DNA of 64,000 bases from Sipunculus nudus (lineage: Eukaryota; Annelida; Sipuncula; Golfingiida; Sipunculidae). Location of the stretch: assembly GCA_026874595.1 (NCBI GenBank), contig CM049309.1, positions 29,205,033 through 29,269,032 of the forward strand, in the 5' to 3' direction. Each line of letters opens with the position of its first letter. The first letter of the stretch is position 1. The position numbers and the translations under genes are program-made. The notes under the pieces were generated by a model. It did no database searches, was not told where the DNA came from, and saw only the letters and a program-made list of their open reading frames with translations. Positions 62,513 through 64,000 of the stretch are shown here, one piece after another.

Positions 62513-64000
62513 CAAAACGGTTTGATCCCCACAGTGCTTATTTAACCAACTTTGATTTTAACAGAATAACTATGTGGCCGCATTATGTAAAATCCGTATA
62601 AATTGTTACCAATGTGGCGGTGCAGAATGATCTTCTCTTTAAAATGTCCTGCACACCATGTTGTTGCTCATAAAATATTGTATTAGTAGCCAGATGTGGG
62701 CATCAGCAGAAGTTTTACCGATTGTTTAAATTTCAAATGAAAGGACACAATAGAGAGTCCAAAATGGCTGTTAATATAAAATAAGCCTACCACAATGACA
62801 AAAATGTGGAATATTCACTTAGTCAAATGTCATCACCTTTGGGTACACCTCGTGACTGAACAAAACAGTTACAGTTTCCGGAAATTGTACTTTATCGCAT
62901 TTTGAATATTAACACTTTGAAAAAATTTAAAGTTAAAAGGCGAACACAAATCATTTTATAAAGCTGGTCACTACAATAGCTATTTAAGGATTATAATTTT
63001 ATTTCTATTGTGGATCAACACGTACCATCTGCAATATTTGCTGTCCAAATAAGGTGATGAACTGTAGCTGGCCATTTGATGGGCTAGTGAATTAGCTGAA
63101 ATGTATCACCGAAAAGAATTTTGCAGTTAAATAGGGAACTTTAGCTGCACCTTATCTGTCCCCCGAAACTGAGCGAAACCGACCTACGGTTCCATTAAAT
63201 GTTCTTTTAAAGTTTACATGTTAACCTAATGAAATAAAACGTTCGCAGCATGTTAATAAAAATATGAATTTACCATTACAGTACAAACTGAACCTGTAAA
63301 GAAGGATCTTTAAGAAAGTTATTGTGACGAGTAAAAAATAATGAAAGGGAATGCCTTTACCGTCATTGAAGCGGCCATAATGACATCCATTTTTATTTGT
63401 TTGAATTAGCTTTTTTTTTTAAAACATTTAAACGTCAGTCAAAGGTCTGCTGATATACCTGTATACACCTCACTGCTAAAACAACGTAATTTTAAGCAAG
63501 TACCTGTTATATATAAATCTCATTGACCTATTTCAAGCATACACAGTATTGATGAACCACTACTTTCTAGATTTGCTCATGGTGAATATTTCATTACCTT
63601 TGACACTTGCTGACCACAAAACACACTAAACTTGCATATTTTTATCATGGGCTTAACATAAAATCTAGTACTCTGAATGTATGTTATAAACCGATTTCGG
63701 GCCATAATTTGACCATTTAATCTATCTGCATACTAAGAGGGACAATGAGTAGTCTCTTGTTATCAATGAGAAGCAGATGTGTATAACCTTTATTTATTTT
63801 ACGTGGATAACACACGGTACACATGGACCACTAGGTGATCTCCACGGACATATATAAATAAGATACTAATAGTAATAATAGTAATAATAATATATATGAA
63901 TGAATTTAAACTCAAACATACAATGGTAAACGATAATGCAAAATAATTTGCACACATAGTACGCTGAGAGCCTTAGTAAACATATTGATCACAATAACAA
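62513..64000. other. Unassigned DNA
   Basis: AT-rich with no recognised gene or element; a short (AAT/TAG)n tract lies at about 63865-63898. Confidence 0.4.

Overview
This window is repeat-dense animal DNA with no convincing intact host gene, and no tRNA or rRNA gene was recognised. The repeat types suggest a marine invertebrate, most likely a bivalve mollusc: minisatellite-cored elements rich in TGACCTTGACCTTTGACC motifs, Ty3/Gypsy elements of several clades, L1-like and CR1/L2-like LINEs, a PIF/Harbinger relic, and many (TA)n and poly-G/C tracts. The taxon is an inference from repeat style only; nothing in the sequence names a species. Nearly all short open frames here are chance frames in repeats.

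Layout. 0-2.7 kb: an L1-like LINE relic on the minus strand (ORF1, then the start of the endonuclease). 3.2-6.4 kb: two nested minisatellite-cored elements, one split by a 784-bp solo LTR with a 4-bp target duplication. 6.4-7.6 kb: another LINE endonuclease relic cut off by an LTR. 7.6-10.1 kb: unassigned DNA. 10.1-15.1 kb: a minisatellite-cored element (family A) with a second family A copy nested in it. 15.7-18.2 kb: a third type (family B). 18.9-19.2 kb: a 101-bp near-perfect palindrome between (TA)n tracts. 20.0-21.1 kb: a GC-rich, CCGTACGG-studded element. 21.9-23.0 kb: a CR1/L2-like reverse transcriptase relic. 25.0-25.9 kb: family D. 29.2-37.9 kb: a nearly intact Ty3/Gypsy retrotransposon on the minus strand. 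37.9-43.1 kb: a decayed Gmr1-like Gypsy element with integrase before reverse transcriptase and an apparent A-to-G hypermutation bias. 43.2-43.9 kb: a Harbinger transposase relic. 44-47.6 kb: minisatellites plus an internally deleted LTR. 47.8-49.8 kb and 57.1-58.9 kb: two more Gypsy pol relics. 46-59 kb: eleven poly-G/C runs. 60.5-62.5 kb: a third family A copy.

Most interesting: at least four sequence-unrelated repeat families (A, B, C, D) share one architecture. It consists of a 5' AC(T/A)AG(A/T) motif, a short GC-rich palindrome, a subterminal repeat, a minisatellite core, a (C)GGACGGACAGAC-like stretch in most of them, and a 3' hairpin that contains the inverse of the 5' subterminal repeat, usually around a TTT triloop. 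This resembles Helentron-associated non-autonomous elements (HINE/DINE-like, bivalve 'pearl'-like). The cores of two families carry regularly spaced nuclear-receptor-like motifs: IR3 palindromes AGGTCAnnnTGACCT in C, and DR1/ERR-like motifs in B.

Limits: everything was read by eye. Element borders in repeats are approximate, divergence figures are hand counts, and family names rest on motifs rather than database searches.
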